DNA of 45,293 nt from Akkermansia muciniphila (GCA_945873305.1 CAMCCX010000016.1:1-45293), one strand, 5' to 3'; shown: positions 32,645 to 41,717, counted from the stretch's first letter. Notes: generated by a model not told the origin, from the letters alone. A program made the numbers and translations.

Positions 32645-32908
32645 TCAGACCGCTTCAGCAAGGAGCTTTTCAGCCTTCTTGATGGTGGCCGGAGTCAGTT
32701 TGTTATCAACGCGCTTGGCTCCTTCGATGATCACTTTCAGATCGGCCAAGGTTTTCTCAGCAGCTGCCAATGACTTCTTGCCGCCGCCGAACTTCTTGTC
32801 GGGGAAGTAGCGGGTGAAGGTCGTGCCCGCCCGGCTAATGCACAAACGCCATCCTTCAAATGCGGCGCTTTCGTAGGTGAATCGAGTTAGGTTCTTTTTG
32901 GATTTCAT
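32645..32908 (-). CDS. Small AP2-like DNA-binding protein
   Basis: An 87-aa basic protein. Residues about 9-55 (a GWRLCISRAGTTF strand pair followed by TRYFPDKKFGGGKKSLAAAE) resemble the AP2/ERF-like fold found as mini-proteins in bacteria: beta-strands with Trp-Arg then a helix. The C-terminal part (about 56-87) is a Lys/Ala-rich helix. DNA binding is inferred from fold resemblance, not from a known target. It stands alone next to the photolyase; the ATG at 32908 is the only sensible start. Confidence 0.65.
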   Translation of the reverse strand: MKSKKNLTRFTYESAAFEGWRLCISRAGTTFTRYFPDKKFGGGKKSLAAAEKTLADLKVIIEGAKRVDNKLTPATIKKAEKLLAEAV

Positions 32909-33036
32909 AGTTTGTTTATGGTGGATTGCCCCGGCACCATATTTCCCCCTGATAGAAAATCTAGTTTTTTTTCATAAAAATGAGGAAATAGTGCCGAAAT
33001 GGTACTTCGCCGCCGAAAAAAGGGACAAAAAATGCT

Positions 33037-33065
33037 TTGCAAGCTGCCCTGCTCCATCATTTAGT
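33037..33065 (+). promoter_or_regulatory. Weak candidate promoter upstream of rpoA
   Basis: TTGCAA (33037-33042) and TTTAGT (33060-33065) are 17 bases apart, each matching four of six consensus positions. About 95 bases of leader would precede rpoA. Confidence 0.25.
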
Positions 33066-33166
33066 CACGCCCCCGCGGGCAATCGCACAACGCCGTCGGT
33101 CCTCTGAGAGTCTCTTTTTAGAGTCTTTCCGCTCGCAAGAGGGTAACCCGGCAATCAAAAAATAAC

Positions 33167-34249
33167 ATGTCAGCAGTCAAACTCGCTCGTTTCGAGCTCC
33201 CTAACCGCCTCGTTCGCAACGAGGACACCGCCACCGATACCTACGCCCAATTCGTCGCCGAGCCTTTCGAGCGCGGATACGGCCACACCATCGGCAACTC
33301 CCTCCGCCGCGTGCTTCTTTCCTCGTTGGAAGGTGCGTCCATCACTTCCGTCCGCATCGCCGGCGTGCAGCACGAATTCTCCAGCCTCCCCGGCGTGGTG
33401 GAAGATGTCACCGACATCGTGCTTAACCTGAAGAAGGTGAAATTCTCCCACAATGAGAAGGATCCCCGCATCCTCACCATTAAAGTGGAAAAAGAAGGCG
33501 TCGTCACCGCCGGTGACATCATGCCGGACCACATCTACGACATCGTCAACAAGGACCAGGTCATCTGCACCCTCGACAAGAAGGTGAAATTCGACTGCGA
33601 GTTCGAAGTCCGCGTCGGCCGTGGTTTCTCCACTGGCGACGAAAACAAGCGCAAGGACCAGCCGATCGGCGTCATCGCCATCGACTCGATCTTCTCGCCG
33701 GTCACCCGCGTGAAATACTCGGTGGAAAGCACCCGCGTCGGTCAGATGACCGAATTCGACAAGCTGATCCTCGACATCTGGACCGACGGCCGCATCACGC
33801 CGCAAGACGCGTTGCTCCAAGCCTCCGCCATTCTCCGCCACCACCTCGACGTCTTCGTCAACTATGACGAAAACGCCGTGGACTTCGAAGAAGCGCCGGC
33901 CGAGTCCAGCGAAGAGAACGCCGCTCTCAAGAAGCTTCTCAACATGTCGGTCAACGAAATCGAACTCTCGGTGCGTGCCGCCAACTGCCTCAACAACGCG
34001 AACATCACCTCGGTGGGCCAACTCGCGATGAAGTCGGAAGCGGAAATGCTCAAGTATCGCAACTTCGGCAAGAAGTCCCTCAACGAAATCAAGGACAAGC
34101 TCGTCGAGCTCGGCCTCGGTCTCGGGATGTCCTTCGAATCCTCGTTGCTCTCCGGCCCTGCCGCTGCCTCACGCGGCCCGCGCCTCGGTGCGGAAGACGA
34201 AGCTCCTGTCGGCCTTGCCGATCTGATCGCTCAAAACCTCGACGACTAA
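33167..34249 (+). CDS. rpoA: DNA-directed RNA polymerase subunit alpha
   Basis: The alpha subunit organises RNA polymerase assembly and contacts promoters and activators. The 360-aa protein has the N-terminal domain with FVAEPFERGYGHTIGNSLRRVLLSSLEG, ITSVRIAGVQHEFSSLPGVVEDV and VKYSVESTRVGQMTEFDKL, and the C-terminal domain with LLNMSVNEIELSVRAANCLNNANI and YRNFGKKSLNEIK. It is slightly longer than E. coli's 329 aa because of a tail after about 320 (PRLGAEDEAPVGL). It is cotranscribed with rplQ, 28 bases downstream; the rest of the alpha operon (rpsM, rpsK, rpsD) is not upstream here. Confidence 0.97.
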   Translation: MSAVKLARFELPNRLVRNEDTATDTYAQFVAEPFERGYGHTIGNSLRRVLLSSLEGASITSVRIAGVQHEFSSLPGVVEDVTDIVLNLKKVKFSHNEKDPRILTIKVEKEGVVTAGDIMPDHIYDIVNKDQVICTLDKKVKFDCEFEVRVGRGFSTGDENKRKDQPIGVIAIDSIFSPVTRVKYSVESTRVGQMTEFDKLILDIWTDGRITPQDALLQASAILRHHLDVFVNYDENAVDFEEAPAESSEENAALKKLLNMSVNEIELSVRAANCLNNANITSVGQLAMKSEAEMLKYRNFGKKSLNEIKDKLVELGLGLGMSFESSLLSGPAAASRGPRLGAEDEAPVGLADLIAQNLDD

Positions 34250-34277
34250 CCTTTAAATCTAGAAACGGAAGCAACCG

Positions 34278-34757
34278 ATGAGACATCGCAGCAAAACAGT
34301 TAAACTCAAACGCAACGCCTCGCACCGTAAGGCACTGCTTGCCAACATGGCAATCAGCCTGATCGAGCATGGCCGCATCAAAACCACCCTCGGCAAAGCC
34401 AAAGCGCTTCGTCCGGTCGCGGAAAAGTTGGTCACCCTCGCCAAGCGCGACGACCTGCACTCCCGCCGCCTGGCCATCGCTTTCCTTCACCAGAAGGATA
34501 CCGTGCAGAAGCTTTTCTCCGAAATCGCTCCTGCATCCAAGGATCGCCAAGGCGGTTACTGCCGCATCACCAAGCTCGGCGCCCGCATGAGCGACTCCGC
34601 ACCGATGGCGATCATCGAGTGGGTCGACCGCGTTGCCGCTGGTGAAGAGGCTCCTGTCGAAGAAGTCGCCGCCACCGAAGCCGTCGAAGCTCCTGCTCCC
34701 AAGAAAGCAGCGAAGAAGAAGGCTGCCGAAGCCGTCGTCGAAGTGGCCGGAGAGTAA
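34278..34757 (+). CDS. rplQ: 50S ribosomal protein L17
   Basis: A 159-aa L17 of the large ribosomal subunit. The core (about 1-120) has [41 protein letters not shown], and the [23 protein letters not shown]-terminus. A Lys/Ala/Val-rich tail of about 35 residues ([14 protein letters not shown]) extends it beyond the usual 120-130 residues. GGAAG about 12 bases upstream is a modest Shine-Dalgarno site. It is followed by an intrinsic terminator. Confidence 0.96.
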   Translation: MRHRSKTVKLKRNASHRKALLANMAISLIEHGRIKTTLGKAKALRPVAEKLVTLAKRDDLHSRRLAIAFLHQKDTVQKLFSEIAPASKDRQGGYCRITKLGARMSDSAPMAIIEWVDRVAAGEEAPVEEVAATEAVEAPAPKKAAKKKAAEAVVEVAGE

Positions 34758-34780
34758 TCTCTTCTGCAAACAATCCCCAA

Positions 34781-34813
34781 GCCGCCTGCGCTCACCCGCA
34801 GGCGGCTTTTTTT
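34781..34813 (+). terminator. Rho-independent terminator after rplQ
   Basis: A perfect 10-bp G+C-rich stem (34781-34790 with 34797-34806), extendable by two A-T pairs, with a 6-base loop and seven T's. Confidence 0.92.
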
Positions 34814-34856
34814 ATAGGTCCTATAAGTCGTATAAGCCCTATAAGTCCTATAAGTC
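34812..34856. repeat. 9-bp tandem repeat (CTATAAGTC units)
   Basis: Five 9-base units from 34812, of which the third-to-last and last ones read exactly CTATAAGTC and the others carry one or two substitutions. They follow the terminator directly and stop 38 bases before the MazG-like start. The A+T-rich units contain TATAA-like cores. Confidence 0.85.
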
Positions 34857-34893
34857 CTCGCAGTCACCGGGCTCCCCCGCTAAGACTCCGCGC

Positions 34894-35244
34894 ATGAGCG
34901 ATTCCATAGCCGAACTAACCGCGCAAATCCAAGATTTCGTGGACGCCCGCGAGTGGCGGAAATATCACAATGCCAAGGATCTCGCCGTGGCCATCGCCGC
35001 GGAAGCCGGCGAACTCATGCAGCACTTCGTCTGGCAGCAGGAAGAGCAGATCGAAAAACGCCTGGAGAAAAACCGCGAGGAAATCGCCTCCGAGATCGCC
35101 GACGTCGCCATCCTGTTATTCGAGTTCGCGGACAATCTCGGCATGAACCTCGGCGAGGTCATGCAGGCGAAGATCGCCCGCAACGACGTCCGCTATCCGG
35201 TGGAGAAATCCCGCGGCAACAACCTGAAATACTCCGAACTGTGA
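34894..35244 (+). CDS. MazG-like nucleotide pyrophosphohydrolase
   Basis: A 116-aa all-helical house-cleaning NTP pyrophosphohydrolase, of the RS21-C6/dCTPase-like MazG subfamily. The metal-binding residues are in place: LAVAIAAEAGELMQHFVWQ provides the EExxE-type first motif (E38..E41), and EEIASEIADVAILLFEFAD the second (ExxD). It ends with PVEKSRGNNLKYSEL, typical for the subfamily. The stop overlaps the next gene's GTG start. Substrate (dCTP-like or other) is not decidable. Confidence 0.9.
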   Translation: MSDSIAELTAQIQDFVDAREWRKYHNAKDLAVAIAAEAGELMQHFVWQQEEQIEKRLEKNREEIASEIADVAILLFEFADNLGMNLGEVMQAKIARNDVRYPVEKSRGNNLKYSEL

Positions 35245-36275
35245 GCGACGACGAAACCCCGCGCCCGCCGCGGCGCAAGCGTTACAGCGGGAAAAACCCC
35301 CGCCGTTTCGAGGACAAATACAAGGAGCACGACCCCGCGCGCTACGGCGAGACGATCGCCAAGGTGATTGCCTCCGGGAAGACTCCGGCGGGCTCTCACA
35401 TTCCGATTCTGATGGACGAGTCCCTCGACGCTCTCCAGTTAGCGCCCGGCATGTCCGGCGTGGACGCGACCCTCGGCTACGGCGGCCATGCTGCGAGGAT
35501 TCTGGAGAAGATCGCTCCTGATGGAAAACTCATCGGCTTGGATCTCGACCCGTTGGAACTTCCGAAAACCTCCGCCCGTCTGCGCGCGATGGGTTTCGGC
35601 GGGGATCGTTTCGAAGCGGTGCGTTCCAACTACGCCGGCATCGCCAAAGTTCTGGCAGAACGCGGTCTGGCGGAGGTGGATTTCATTTTCGCCGATCTCG
35701 GCTGCTCCTCGATGCAGTTCGACGATCCGTCCCGCGGCTTCAGTTTCAAATCCGCCGGACCGCTCGACATGCGGATGAATCCCGGTCGCGGCCTATCAGC
35801 CGCGGACTGGCTGGCGAGAGTCAGCGCCGAGAAACTCGAAACCGCCCTTCACGAACACGCGGACGAACCCCGCGCCGAGTCGCTCGCGCTCGCGCTGGCG
35901 GGCCGCTCGTTTCCAGACACCCTCGCGCTCGCCCGCGCGATCCGCGAGTCCGTCCGCGTGAGCGACGAGGATGAGCGGGAACTCACCGTGCGCCGGGTTT
36001 TTCAGGCGGTTAGGATCGCGGTGAACGAGGAATTCACCGCGCTCGACGCGTTTCTCCGGGTCTTGCCCAAGTGCCTGAAGCCAGGCGCGCGCGCGGCCAT
36101 CCTCACCTTCCACTCGGGCGAGGACCGCCGCGTGAAGCAATCGATGAAAGTGGGCGTCCGCGACGGAATCTATTCTGAAATGAGCGACGGCCCCATCACC
36201 GCCAGCCCGGAAGAGCGGCGTTTGAACCCGCGAAGTAGCTCCGCGAAACTGCGCTGGGTCACCCGGAGCGCTTGA
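35241..36275 (+). CDS. rsmH: 16S rRNA (cytosine1402-N4)-methyltransferase RsmH
   Basis: Methylates N4 of C1402 in the 16S rRNA decoding centre. The 344-aa protein has a basic leader (RKRYSGKNPRRFEDKY) then the RsmH fold: HIPILMDESLDAL, SAM-binding VDATLGYGGHAARIL, FADLGCSSMQFDDPSRGFSF, DMRMNPGRGLSAADWL, and a C-terminal AILTFHSGEDRRVKQ. The GTG start overlaps the MazG-like stop, and the leader residues are not otherwise placed, so this start is used. It is unlinked to a division/cell-wall cluster, unlike in many bacteria. Confidence 0.92.
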   Translation: MSDDETPRPPRRKRYSGKNPRRFEDKYKEHDPARYGETIAKVIASGKTPAGSHIPILMDESLDALQLAPGMSGVDATLGYGGHAARILEKIAPDGKLIGLDLDPLELPKTSARLRAMGFGGDRFEAVRSNYAGIAKVLAERGLAEVDFIFADLGCSSMQFDDPSRGFSFKSAGPLDMRMNPGRGLSAADWLARVSAEKLETALHEHADEPRAESLALALAGRSFPDTLALARAIRESVRVSDEDERELTVRRVFQAVRIAVNEEFTALDAFLRVLPKCLKPGARAAILTFHSGEDRRVKQSMKVGVRDGIYSEMSDGPITASPEERRLNPRSSSAKLRWVTRSA

Positions 36276-36312
36276 TCCAACGAAGGGAATCCGCAAGTTT
36301 AACCGCCTGAAA

Positions 36313-37812
36313 GTGCTGCTGACACTTCATGACATCCGCAAATCCTTTGGTGCCGTTCGCGCGCTCAAGGGTGTTTCGTTCGAACTGCGGCCGGGTGAAG
36401 TCCATGCGCTGCTAGGCGAGAATGGCGCGGGGAAATCCACCCTCATCAAGGTCATCACCGGCGCCCACCAGCCCGACGGCGGCACGCTGGTGGTCGCGGG
36501 CGAGGAAGTGCACCACCTCACGCCGTCCAAGGCGCGGGAGCTGGGAATCGCCTGCATTTACCAACAGCCCGCGCTGTTCCCCGACCTCACCGTCGCGGAA
36601 AACATCGGCCTGCGCTTGAAAAAAACCGGGCTCTTCAGCCGCGTTTCCTGGACCGACCAGCGGACCCGCGCCACCGAGCTGCTTCACCGCATCGGCGCGG
36701 AAATTTCGCCCGATGCCGAGGTGCAATCGCTGTCGATGCCCGAGCAGCAGCTGGTCGAAATCGCCTGCGCGCTCGGTTCCGGCGCGCGCATCGTCGTGAT
36801 GGACGAGCCGACCGCCTCACTGACCCAGAAGGAGCAACACCTGCTTTTTAAAGTCGTCCGCGACCTCCGCGACAGCGGGGTGGGGGTGATCTACATATCC
36901 CACCGGCTGGAGGAAATTTTCGCGCTCGCCGACCGCGTCACCGTGTTGCGCGATGGCGAGAGCGTCGGAACGAACGCAGTCGATTCGCTGAATGAATCCC
37001 AGATGATCAAGCTGATGGTCGGGCGCGAGGTGTCGTCGATCTATCCGCCATCCGAAAGCGAGCCCGGTAAGACGGTGCTCTCGCTGAAAAATCTCGGCTG
37101 CACCGAAAGCGGTGTGAGCGGCGTGACACTCGATGTCCGGGCCGGAGAAATCGTCGGCATGGCCGGCCTCGTCGGCGCGGGCCGCACCGAGCTGGCGCGG
37201 ATCCTTTTCGGCATCACGCCAGCGGACTCGGGCGAAATTTCGCTCAACGGCGAGCGGATTTCTATCCACAGCCCGCGCGAGGCGATCGCCCGCGGCATCG
37301 CCTACGTGCCGGAAGACCGTCGCCGGCACGGGGTGATCCTCGAAATGCCGATTTCCCAAAACATGACAATGGCGATCCAGCCGACCTTGTTCCCCGGCGG
37401 CTGGCTGCGGCTCAAGGCGGAGTCGTTGTTAGCCCGCGAGTTCATCCGCGACCTCGGCATCAAAACCAGCGGCCCGGAAGCTCCCGGCGGCAGCCTGAGC
37501 GGCGGGAATCAACAGAAAGTCAGCGTCGCCCGCTGGCTCGCGACGAAGCCGAAACTGCTCATTCTCGACGAGCCGACGCAAGGCGTGGACGTCGGCGCGA
37601 AGAGCGAGATCCACAAGATCATCCGCCAGCTCGCCAAGGAAGGACTCGCGGTGTTGATGATTTCCAGCGACCTGCCGGAAGTGCTCGGCATGAGCGACCG
37701 CGTCGCCGTGATGCGCGGCGGCAAGCTGGTGGAAATCATCGCCAAGGAAAACGCGGATGCCCACTCGGTCATGGCCGCCGCCCTTGGAACTAACGGTAGA
37801 GACGCCGCCTGA
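36313..37812 (+). CDS. Sugar ABC transporter ATP-binding protein (double-domain, RbsA/RhaT-type)
   Basis: The energy-coupling subunit of an importer, 499 aa with two ABC domains. The first has GENGAGKSTLIKV (Walker A), LSMPEQQLVEIACAL (signature) and IVVMDEPTASLT (Walker B). The second has the degenerate Walker A GLVGAGRTELARILFG, LSGGNQQKVSVARWL and LLILDEPTQGVDVG, as in RbsA/LsrA proteins. The start is GTG 36313, 37 bases after rsmH. The ATPase stop is adjacent to the permease ATG. Its setting with RhaA and RhaT suggests rhamnose, as in rhizobial RhaT, though ribose or autoinducer-2 types share the architecture. Confidence 0.9.
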   Translation: MLLTLHDIRKSFGAVRALKGVSFELRPGEVHALLGENGAGKSTLIKVITGAHQPDGGTLVVAGEEVHHLTPSKARELGIACIYQQPALFPDLTVAENIGLRLKKTGLFSRVSWTDQRTRATELLHRIGAEISPDAEVQSLSMPEQQLVEIACALGSGARIVVMDEPTASLTQKEQHLLFKVVRDLRDSGVGVIYISHRLEEIFALADRVTVLRDGESVGTNAVDSLNESQMIKLMVGREVSSIYPPSESEPGKTVLSLKNLGCTESGVSGVTLDVRAGEIVGMAGLVGAGRTELARILFGITPADSGEISLNGERISIHSPREAIARGIAYVPEDRRRHGVILEMPISQNMTMAIQPTLFPGGWLRLKAESLLAREFIRDLGIKTSGPEAPGGSLSGGNQQKVSVARWLATKPKLLILDEPTQGVDVGAKSEIHKIIRQLAKEGLAVLMISSDLPEVLGMSDRVAVMRGGKLVEIIAKENADAHSVMAAALGTNGRDAA

Positions 37813-38745
37813 ATGAGCAAGTATTCCCGGGAAATCACGGTGGCCGCGGCGCTTGGGCTGTTGATGGTGGCATTGGCCGTTATCGCACCGCACTTTTTCC
37901 AGTGGCAGCCGTTCATCTCGCGGCTCACCTCGCAGATGCCGGCGCTGGTCGCCGCTATCGGAATCGCGCTGATCATCATTTGCCGGCAGATTGATATTTC
38001 CATCGGCGCGCAGTTCAGCATGTGCGCGATCGTCGCCGGAGTGACGGCCGCGTCCGGCCTGCCGTTGGGCGTGGCGATTCTGGCAGCGCTCGGAGCGGGT
38101 GCATTGATGGGCGCGGTGAACGGCGTGTTTGTGGCCTACCTCGGGCTGCCGAGCATCGTGGTCACGCTGGCGACGATGGTCACCTGGCAGGAAGCGCTGC
38201 GCCTTTGGCAGCAAGGGCGCTTGTTCACGCTCCCCGCCGGTGTGCAGTGGTTCGGTCTCAGCCAGCCTGCGGGACAGGCGGTGGTGATTTCACTCACCTT
38301 CGTCCTGCTGGCCGCCGCGGCCTGGGCGATGAAAAATCTAGCTGGCGGACGCTTCATCTACGCCACCGGCACCGACGCCGAGGCCGCGCGCCTCGCGGGC
38401 ATCGATCCCAAACGCACCACCTTCGGCGTCTTCGTCCTGATGGGCCTGCTGTCCGGCCTCGCGGCGGTGCTGAACCTCGTGCAATCGCCACAGGTGCAGC
38501 CGAATTGCGGCGACGGGCTGGAGCTGAAAACCATCGCCGCCGCCGTCGTCGGCGGAGTCGCCATTCGAGGAGGACGCGGAACGCTGGTCGGTGTCCTGCT
38601 AGGCATGATGCTGCTCTCGAACGTGAATCCGGCGCTCACCCATTTCCACCAGCCGCCGTATTGGGAGAAGGCGATCCAGGGGTTGGTGATCCTGCTCGCC
38701 GTGATGGCCGACGGCTTGCGCAACCGGAAGAAAACGAGATCATGA
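37813..38745 (+). CDS. Sugar ABC transporter permease 1 (RhaP-like)
   Basis: A 310-aa inner-membrane permease of the BPD_transp_2/RbsC family. About nine hydrophobic helices are visible, and hallmark residues include ALIIICRQIDISIGAQFS, a loop with ATGTDAEAARLAGI, and IAAAVVGGVAIRGGRGT near the C-terminus. The ATG follows directly on the ATPase stop; its TGA overlaps the ATG of the next permease. With permease 2 it forms the channel of the proposed rhamnose importer; being one of two different permeases is typical of the RhaP/RhaQ type. Confidence 0.9.
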   Translation: MSKYSREITVAAALGLLMVALAVIAPHFFQWQPFISRLTSQMPALVAAIGIALIIICRQIDISIGAQFSMCAIVAGVTAASGLPLGVAILAALGAGALMGAVNGVFVAYLGLPSIVVTLATMVTWQEALRLWQQGRLFTLPAGVQWFGLSQPAGQAVVISLTFVLLAAAAWAMKNLAGGRFIYATGTDAEAARLAGIDPKRTTFGVFVLMGLLSGLAAVLNLVQSPQVQPNCGDGLELKTIAAAVVGGVAIRGGRGTLVGVLLGMMLLSNVNPALTHFHQPPYWEKAIQGLVILLAVMADGLRNRKKTRS

Positions 38746-39776
38746 CTTCATCTATCAAATCCTCGCTTGCCCGTCACGAAACGGTGTTGCTGTTGGTGAT
38801 CGTGCTCGAGGTGGTGCTCTTTAACGCGCTCGGCCAGCGCTTCCTCACCGGCGGAAACATTTCCAACATCTTCCGCCACTCGGTGGAAATCGGCCTGCTC
38901 GCGCTCGCCATGACGCCGGTCATCCTCACCGGTGGCATCGATCTATCCGTCGGCTCGATGATGGGCCTGTGCGCGGTGCTCTTCGGCATGATGGTGAACA
39001 CGCTGGGGCTCGATCCGTGGCTGGCGGGTCTTGCGGCGATCACCATCGGAGCCCTCGGCGGTGGTTTGAATGCGGTGCTCATCACCCGGCTGAATCTCCC
39101 GCCGTTGATCGTCACACTCGGCACGTTTTCCCTGTTCCGCGGGCTGGCGGAGGCGCTGACAAAAGGATCGGTGGCCTACTCGCAATTTCCGCAATCGTTC
39201 CTCGCGCTGGGTAATTCCAACACCGCTGGCATCCCGACGCAGATGTGGGTATTCCTCGCCGTGGCGGCGGGAATCTGGCTGCTGGTGCATCAGACCACGT
39301 TGGGACGTTCGTTCCGCGCCATCGGATTTTCGGCCGAAGGAGCGCGTTATGCCGGCATCCCCGTCGCGCGGAATACCAGCATCGCCTACATCATCGCCGG
39401 AGCCGTCGCCGGCCTCGCTGCGGTGATCATCGTTTCCCGGTTAGGAGAAGCGCGGGCGAACGCGGGGATCGGTTATGAGCTGCTCGCCATCACCGCGGTC
39501 GTGCTCGGCGGCGTGAGTATTTTCGGTGGCACGGGCACGGTGGCAGGCACGCTGCTGGGGTGGTTGTCGCTCGCCATCCTCAACAACGGCCTCACGCGGA
39601 TTTCGGAGTATCGGATTTTCGACCAATCGGTTTCCAGCGTCGCCCGCGAGTTGTCCGGCATGCTGACCGGGGTTCTGCTCATCGCCGCGCTGGCGATCGG
39701 AACCGTGATGAAATCGCTCGCCGTCCGCCGCGCGCTCAAGCAATCTCTCGAAAATACCAAAGCAACCCATTCATGA
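38742..39776 (+). CDS. Sugar ABC transporter permease 2 (RhaQ-like)
   Basis: A 344-aa permease in the same family as its neighbour. The family core is intact: MTPVILTGGIDLSVGSMMGL, TLGTFSLFRGLAEALT, AIGFSAEGARYAGIPV and VVLGGVSIFGGTGTVAGTLLG. The ATG at 38742 overlaps the previous stop (ATGA), and its own stop overlaps the next start in the same way, so the four transporter genes are strictly coupled. It probably pairs with permease 1 as a heterodimer. Confidence 0.9.
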   Translation: MTSSIKSSLARHETVLLLVIVLEVVLFNALGQRFLTGGNISNIFRHSVEIGLLALAMTPVILTGGIDLSVGSMMGLCAVLFGMMVNTLGLDPWLAGLAAITIGALGGGLNAVLITRLNLPPLIVTLGTFSLFRGLAEALTKGSVAYSQFPQSFLALGNSNTAGIPTQMWVFLAVAAGIWLLVHQTTLGRSFRAIGFSAEGARYAGIPVARNTSIAYIIAGAVAGLAAVIIVSRLGEARANAGIGYELLAITAVVLGGVSIFGGTGTVAGTLLGWLSLAILNNGLTRISEYRIFDQSVSSVARELSGMLTGVLLIAALAIGTVMKSLAVRRALKQSLENTKATHS

Positions 39777-40759
39777 AACGCAAAACCTTCATCGCCGGCC
39801 TCGCCCTCATCGCCACGCTTCCCTTTGTTTCCTGCAGCAAAACCAAGTCCGACGGCAAGCTGACCATCGCCTTCCTCCCCAAGAGCAAGGGCAACCAATA
39901 CTTCGTCACCTGCGAGCGGGGCGCCCGCGCCGCAGCCACCGAGCTCAACGCCGAGCTGAAATTCGACGGCCCGACCAATCCCGATCCCGCCAAGCAAAAT
40001 GAGATCGTGGAAAACTGGATCACCGACGGCGTGAACGTCATCGTCGCCGCCTGTGAGAACAAGGATTCCATTTCCACCGCGCTGAAAAAAGCCCAGGCCG
40101 CCGGGATCAAGGTCATCACCTACGATGCCGATTCCCAACCGGACGCCCGGTCGTTTTTCGTCAACCAGGCCACCGCCCAGGCCATCGGCGAGCAGTTGAT
40201 GGACACTGCCGCCTCGCTAACCGGCAGCGAGGGCGAGTTCGCCATCATCACCGGCAGCCTCACCTCGTCCAACATGAACGAGTGGATCCAGCACATCAAA
40301 GAGCGCCAGGCCGCCTATCCGAACATGAAGCTGGTGGACATCAAGCCGTGCGACGACCAGAAGGACAAGGCCCAGCAGGAAGCCACCAACCTGCTCAGTG
40401 CCTATCCGAATTTGAAAGCCATCATCGCCGCCAGCTCGCTCGCCGTTCCAGGTGCAGCGGAAGCCGTGAAACAAGCCGGCAAGACCGGCTCCGTGAAAGT
40501 CCTCGGCCTCGGCCTGCCCAGCGAGAATAAAACTTACGTCAAGGAAGGCGTCACCCAGGCGGTGATCCTCTGGAAAGTCGAGGACCTCGGCTACCTCGCC
40601 GTCATGGCCGGTGCCGCGGTCGCCAAGGGCGAGCTCGCTCCCGGTGCCACGGAATTCACGGCAGGAAAGCTCGGTAAAATGCCGGTCGCCGGCGACAACA
40701 TCGTGCTCGGCAAGCCGTTCGTCTTCACCAAGGAGAACATCGATCAGTTCGATTTCTGA
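39773..40759 (+). CDS. Sugar ABC transporter substrate-binding lipoprotein
   Basis: A 328-aa periplasmic binding protein of the RbsB/RhaS type, tethered by a lipid. The N-terminus (KRKTFIAGLALIATLPFVSC) ends in a lipobox with Cys21. The binding-protein fold shows LTIAFLPKSKGNQYFVTCE, WITDGVNVIVAACENKDS, GIKVITYDADSQPDAR and VLGLGLPSENKTYVK. It closes the four-gene coupled operon, and its stop is only five bases from the stop of the convergent AraC gene. Rhamnose as ligand is inferred from the locus. Confidence 0.88.
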   Translation: MKRKTFIAGLALIATLPFVSCSKTKSDGKLTIAFLPKSKGNQYFVTCERGARAAATELNAELKFDGPTNPDPAKQNEIVENWITDGVNVIVAACENKDSISTALKKAQAAGIKVITYDADSQPDARSFFVNQATAQAIGEQLMDTAASLTGSEGEFAIITGSLTSSNMNEWIQHIKERQAAYPNMKLVDIKPCDDQKDKAQQEATNLLSAYPNLKAIIAASSLAVPGAAEAVKQAGKTGSVKVLGLGLPSENKTYVKEGVTQAVILWKVEDLGYLAVMAGAAVAKGELAPGATEFTAGKLGKMPVAGDNIVLGKPFVFTKENIDQFDF

Positions 40760-40764
40760 CCGGT

Positions 40765-41634
40765 TCAGACGACTCCCTGTCGCATTCGATAGTTTCTGGG
40801 AGAAAGCCCGGTCGCCTTGGTGAACTGGCGGGTGAAATAGTTGCTGTCGTTGAAGCCGACGTCGAAGGCGATTTCCGTGATCCGCTTGTCCGTATGGCGC
40901 AGCAGGCTGCAGGCGCGGTTGATCCTCTGGCCGATGACCCACGCCAGCGGGGAGGTTCCGACGGCGGACTGGAAGACCCGCAGGAAGCTCCTTTGGGACA
41001 TGTGGGCGATGGTGGCCAGTTCCTCCAGATCGATCTCGCGGTGGATATTCCGCTCCAAGTGGGAAAGCGCCTCGCCGATGCGCAACAAGGCGCGTCCGTC
41101 CGGTGACGGACTGCGCCCGTAGCAGCGGGAAAGCAGCCCGATGATCAGCATGAACGATGCTGTCGCCATGAAACCGAATCCCGGCTCGCGGGCCTTCAGT
41201 TCGATTTCCAGCCGGTCCGCCAACTCGATCACCTGGGCCAGATCCTTGCTGGTCAAATGCAGTTTTCCCTTGGTGGGCTGGCGCGTCCGCCACGATGGTT
41301 CGAGCGTGAAAAGCGCGTGGTAGCCAGCGACCGATGGCAGGTCCAGCAGGCCCATTTTCAGTTGAGCGGGTTGATACAGGATGTTGATCAATCTCAAATC
41401 CACCAGCTCCCGGTATTCGTGTTCCCGCGGGCCGGCGATCACGAACACATCGCCTGCGGTGAGGTCCCAGGATTCATTCCCGGTGACATGCAGGCATTTT
41501 CCGCCGGTCACGATCACCAGCTCGGCGAACTCGTGGGCGTGCGGTTCGAAATGCTCCTGCGGTTCCCTGCGCTCCACGCTGATCGGGAAGCCGTCGGGAT
41601 GGAACCATTCATCAATTTTGAGGACGCGTTTCAC
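40765..41634 (-). CDS. AraC/XylS-family regulator of the rhamnose locus (RhaS/RhaR-like)
   Basis: A 289-aa transcription factor. The N-terminal cupin-like sensor domain (about 1-120) carries HFEPHAHEFAELVIVTGG and GDVFVIAGPREHEYREL. The C-terminal AraC DNA-binding domain (about 185-289) has two helix-turn-helix units: LEELATIAHMSQRSFLRVFQ, and ITEIAFDVGFNDSNYFTRQF, followed by the usual P-x-x-Y (SPRNYR). GTG 41634 was chosen; the ATG at 41733 would overlap the divergent rhaA start. The 83-base divergent gap holds a TTTGGCCAAA palindrome (41654-41663), a likely control site. A rhamnose-responsive activator role is inferred from context. Confidence 0.85.
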   Translation of the reverse strand: MKRVLKIDEWFHPDGFPISVERREPQEHFEPHAHEFAELVIVTGGKCLHVTGNESWDLTAGDVFVIAGPREHEYRELVDLRLINILYQPAQLKMGLLDLPSVAGYHALFTLEPSWRTRQPTKGKLHLTSKDLAQVIELADRLEIELKAREPGFGFMATASFMLIIGLLSRCYGRSPSPDGRALLRIGEALSHLERNIHREIDLEELATIAHMSQRSFLRVFQSAVGTSPLAWVIGQRINRACSLLRHTDKRITEIAFDVGFNDSNYFTRQFTKATGLSPRNYRMRQGVV

Positions 41635-41653
41635 TGGCGGGATCGTGCTTGTA

Positions 41654-41663
41654 TTTGGCCAAA
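41654..41663. promoter_or_regulatory. Palindrome in the regulator/rhaA divergent gap
   Basis: TTTGGCCAAA is a perfect 10-base palindrome between the regulator start (41634) and the rhaA start (41718). It is a plausible but untested operator; AraC proteins more often use direct repeats. Confidence 0.3.
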
Positions 41664-41717
41664 CAGTGGAGGTTTTTCTGAAGAATTCCACGCAGGCTTT
41701 CCCGAACCACATCCGCC

